Shown here: piece after piece, positions 6,674-8,813 of the stretch
How positions within the stretch are numbered: the stretch's first letter is position 1
Layout of the letters: each line of letters opens with the position of its first letter
The notes under the pieces: generated by a model
Database searches by the model: none
Told to the model about the DNA's origin: nothing
The model's input: the letters and a program-made list of their open reading frames with translations, nothing else
Program-made: the position numbers and the translations under genes
DNA from: Pseudomonadota bacterium
GTDB taxonomy: Bacteria; Pseudomonadota; Alphaproteobacteria; Rhizobiales; Xanthobacteraceae
Assembly (NCBI GenBank): GCA_023432885.1
Contig: JAEZEU010000549.1
Location: forward strand, 1 to 8,813
Length of the DNA: 8,813 bases
Direction: 5' to 3'

Positions 6674-8503
6674 ATGAACAAGAACCAAGGCAACGGTCAC
6701 GACAAATCGGCCGGCGGCAAGGGCCGAAAACTCCGCTCCACCGAGTGGTTCAACAACCCGCACAATCCCGGCATGACCGCGCTCTACCTGGAGCGCTACC
6801 TAAATTACGGCCTGACCCGCGAGGAACTGCAGTCCGGCAAGCCCATCATCGGCATCGCGCAGACCGGCAACGACCTGTCTCCCTGCAACCGGCACCATCT
6901 GGAACTTGCCAAACGCGTGCGCGAGGGCATCCGCGCCGCCGGCGGCATCGCCATGGAATTCCCCACCCATCCGATTCAGGAGACGGGAAAACGCCCGACG
7001 GCCGCACTCGATCGCAACCTGGCCTATCTCGGCCTGGTCGAAGTCCTGTTCGGCTATCCCCTCGACGGCGTCGTATTGACCACCGGTTGCGACAAGACCA
7101 CGCCGGCCTGCCTGATGGCGGCGGCGACCGTGAACCTGCCCGCGATCGTGCTCTCGGGCGGGCCGATGCTGAACGGCTGGTACAACGGCCAGCGCGCCGG
7201 TTCCGGCACCGTGGTGTGGAAGGCGCGCGAGCAGCTTGCTGCCGGCGAGATCAACTACGAGGAATTCATCAGCATCGTGGCGTCCTCGGCCCCGTCGGTC
7301 GGCCATTGCAACACGATGGGCACGGCCTCGACCATGAATTCGCTGGCCGAGGCCCTCGGCATGTCCCTGCCCGGCTGCGCCGCGATCCCCGCCCCCTACC
7401 GCGAGCGCGGACAAATTGCCTATGAGACTGGAACACGCATCGTCGAGATGGTCTGGGAGGACCTGAAGCCATCGGACATCCTGACTCGCAAGGCGTTCGA
7501 GAACTGCATCGTCGTCAATTCCGCGATCGGCGGCTCGACCAACGCGCCGATCCATATCAACGCGCTGGCCCGCCATATCGGCGTGGAGCTCTCGATCGAT
7601 GACTGGCATAAGCACGGCCTCGACGTTCCGCTGCTGGTCAACATGCAGCCGGCCGGCTTCTATCTGGGTGAGGAATATCACCGCGCCGGCGGGGTGCCGG
7701 CCGTGGTGCGCGAATTGATGAAGCACAAGCGCATCCATGAAGACGCGCGTACCGTGAACGGCCGCAGCATGGGCGAGAACTGCCGCGAGGCGCCGACGCC
7801 GGATGGCGACGTGATCTGGAGATATGAAAAGCCGTTGGTGAAGGACGCCGGCTTCGTCGTGCTGCGCGGCAATCTCTTCGATTCCGCGATCATGAAGACC
7901 AGCGTGATCTCGAAGGAATTCCGTGACCGTTATCTCAGCAACCCCAAGGAGCCGAATGCGTGGGAAGGCCGCGCCATCGTGTTCGAGGGGCCTGAGGACT
8001 ATCACGACCGCATCGACGATCCCTCGCTCAAGATCGACGAGCACTGCATGCTGTTCATCCGCGGCGCCGGCCCGATCGGCTATCCCGGCGGCGCCGAGGT
8101 CGTGAACATGCAGCCGCCGGCGGCGCTGATCAAACGTGGCATCCTGTCGCTGCCCTGCATTGGGGACGGGCGGCAGTCCGGCACCTCGGGCTCGCCCTCG
8201 ATCCTCAACGCCTCGCCGGAGGCCGCCGCCAATGGAGGCCTCGCGATCCTGCGCACCGGTGACAAGGTCCGCATCGACCTCAACAAGGGCAGCGCCAATA
8301 TCCTCATCTCTGATGACGAGGTGAAGAAGCGCCATGCCGAGCTGAAGGCGCAAGGGGGCTTCCGCTTCCCGCCGAACCAGACGCCGTGGCAGGAGATCTA
8401 CCGCAGCACCGTCGGCCAGCAGGCCACCGGCGCCTGCATGGAGCTCGCCACGCGCTACCAGGACATCGCCGGCAAGGTCGGCGTGGCAAGAGACAATCAC
8501 TGA
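6674..8503 (+). CDS. Sugar-acid dehydratase, IlvD/Edd family, D-xylonate dehydratase-like
   Basis: A 609-residue cytoplasmic iron-sulfur dehydratase that removes water from an aldonic acid to give a 2-keto-3-deoxy acid. Three cluster cysteines are visible: C71 (SPCNRHH), C139 (TGCDKTTP) and C212 (GHCNTMGT). They are spaced exactly like those recalled for Caulobacter XylD, shifted by 11 residues. The Mg-site lysine region (C139-D-K141) and the serine-rich GRQSGTSGSPS segment (499-509), containing the likely catalytic serine, are intact. Long stretches (PTAALDRNLAYLGLVE, GSTNAPIH, AEVVNMQPP, TPWQEIYR) follow D-xylonate dehydratase, but L-arabinonate and related acids are also possible. The ATG at 6674 is chosen for its GGGAGGG site 6 nt upstream; a TTG-started extension to 6563 is unsupported. 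The N-terminus has a polar low-complexity tail (MNKNQGNGHDKSAGGKG). It lies 161 nt after the regulator with an operator-like site between them, and precedes an SDR gene. Confidence 0.94.
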   Translation: MNKNQGNGHDKSAGGKGRKLRSTEWFNNPHNPGMTALYLERYLNYGLTREELQSGKPIIGIAQTGNDLSPCNRHHLELAKRVREGIRAAGGIAMEFPTHPIQETGKRPTAALDRNLAYLGLVEVLFGYPLDGVVLTTGCDKTTPACLMAAATVNLPAIVLSGGPMLNGWYNGQRAGSGTVVWKAREQLAAGEINYEEFISIVASSAPSVGHCNTMGTASTMNSLAEALGMSLPGCAAIPAPYRERGQIAYETGTRIVEMVWEDLKPSDILTRKAFENCIVVNSAIGGSTNAPIHINALARHIGVELSIDDWHKHGLDVPLLVNMQPAGFYLGEEYHRAGGVPAVVRELMKHKRIHEDARTVNGRSMGENCREAPTPDGDVIWRYEKPLVKDAGFVVLRGNLFDSAIMKTSVISKEFRDRYLSNPKEPNAWEGRAIVFEGPEDYHDRIDDPSLKIDEHCMLFIRGAGPIGYPGGAEVVNMQPPAALIKRGILSLPCIGDGRQSGTSGSPSILNASPEAAANGGLAILRTGDKVRIDLNKGSANILISDDEVKKRHAELKAQGGFRFPPNQTPWQEIYRSTVGQQATGACMELATRYQDIAGKVGVARDNH

Positions 8504-8512
8504 CAGCCGTTC

Positions 8513-8599
8513 TTCCGGGGCGCCGCGAAGCGGCGAGCCCGGAATCCCTACTCACGATGGTCATGGCTTCCGGGCTCGCGCGAGAGGCGCGCCTCGGAA
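8513..8599. repeat. Palindromic intergenic repeat, two linked hairpins
   Basis: The left hairpin has arms TTCCGGG (8513-8519) and CCCGGAA (8538-8544) enclosing GCCGC-GAA-GCGGC. The right hairpin has arms TTCCGGG (8568-8574) and CTCGGAA (8593-8599) enclosing CGCGC-GAGAG-GCGCG. GAGCCCGGAA of the left unit is also the exact complement of TTCCGGGCTC in the right unit, so the whole can fold as one cruciform. This layout resembles the abundant palindromic intergenic repeats of Bradyrhizobium and Rhodopseudomonas (recalled, not searched). It fills the gap between the dehydratase and the SDR gene, starting 10 nt after the dehydratase stop. Confidence 0.75.
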
Positions 8600-8626
8600 C
8601 GACGCAAAAACGAGGGAAGAGAGGAA

Positions 8627-8813
8627 ATGTCGGACCGCCTGAAGGGCAAACGTGCCGTTGTCACCGCAGCGGCCGCAGGTATCGGCCGCGCCTGCGCCAT
8701 CGCATTCGCGCGCGAGGGCGCCACGGTGATCGCCACCGATATCGATGAAAAGGGCCTCGCCACGCTCGGCAAGGAAGGCGTCGCCGAGACGACGCGGCTC
8801 GACGTTCGCAGCA
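8627..8813 (+). CDS. DHRS6-like short-chain dehydrogenase, partial (5' end only)
   Basis: The first 62 codons of a classical SDR; the gene continues past the window end. The ATG at 8627 follows purine-rich GAGGGAAGAGAGGAA. The protein begins MSDRLKGKRAVVTAAAAGIGRACAIAFAREG; the dinucleotide-binding motif is TAAAAGIG (residues 13-20), with Ala where most SDRs have the first Gly. The second strand ends ATDID, with Asp38 in the position that favours NAD(H). This combination is typical of the DHRS6/BDH2 branch, which includes bacterial 2-keto-3-deoxy-L-fuconate dehydrogenases. Coming directly after a sugar-acid dehydratase, it may oxidise the 2-keto-3-deoxy acid product at C4. The catalytic Ser-Tyr-Lys residues lie outside the window, so this remains a family-level call with an inferred role. 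Confidence 0.85.
   Translation, partial: MSDRLKGKRAVVTAAAAGIGRACAIAFAREGATVIATDIDEKGLATLGKEGVAETTRLDVRS

Noticed and set aside
6800..8500. Long open frame (566 codons) antisense to the dehydratase
   Set aside because: High-GC coding DNA produces long mirror frames; the peptide is Arg/Ala/His-rich without recognisable domains, while the sense strand is a clear dehydratase.
8386..8748. Plus-strand frame of 120 codons bridging dehydratase end, repeat and SDR start
   Set aside because: It overlaps two real genes out of frame and crosses the palindromic repeat; it is a shadow frame.

Overview
The window looks like a GC-rich alphaproteobacterial chromosome, most likely Bradyrhizobium or a close relative. 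I infer this from protein character, GC bias, a Tat-type solute-binding protein and a palindromic intergenic repeat of the style common in that group. No rRNA, tRNA, CRISPR array, integrase or transposase is visible. The locus is a complete-looking sugar-acid or carbohydrate uptake and catabolism cluster arranged around a divergent control region. Both outer genes run off the window edges.

Leftward (minus-strand) operon, from about 5366 down to base 1: an MsmK/UgpC-type ABC ATPase (4156-5223), a Tat-exported solute-binding protein (2755-4074), two CUT1-type permeases that overlap by 8 nt (1695-2654 and 767-1702), a small unrecognised protein of about 116 residues with lower GC (379-729), and the first 116 codons of a DenD-like NAD-dependent sugar-acid dehydrogenase starting on TTG (1-350). 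Two hairpins, one an 11-bp all-GC stem, separate the binding-protein gene from the permease genes.

Rightward (plus-strand) group: a GntR-like LacI-family regulator (5442-6512), a sugar-acid dehydratase of the IlvD/Edd family closest in sequence to D-xylonate dehydratase (6674-8503), a palindromic repeat (8513-8599), and the first 62 codons of a DHRS6-like short-chain dehydrogenase (8627-8813).

Control: the divergent region (5224-5441) has a leftward promoter candidate with a perfect TTGACA box. A LacI-type operator candidate (5386-5399) lies on top of it. A near-copy of this operator (12 of 14 bases) sits between the regulator and the dehydratase, and a weaker site lies in the leftward leader. 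Together these suggest one regulator controlling import and breakdown.

Working model (inference): the ABC importer brings in a sugar or sugar acid. The dehydratase makes a 2-keto-3-deoxy acid, and the SDR oxidises it, as in non-phosphorylative pentose/deoxyhexose routes. The DenD-like enzyme acts on the same or a related acid. The substrate cannot be read from sequence. I do not see an exotic new system; the most notable items are the operator set, the intercistronic hairpins, the embedded small gene and the unassigned substrate.
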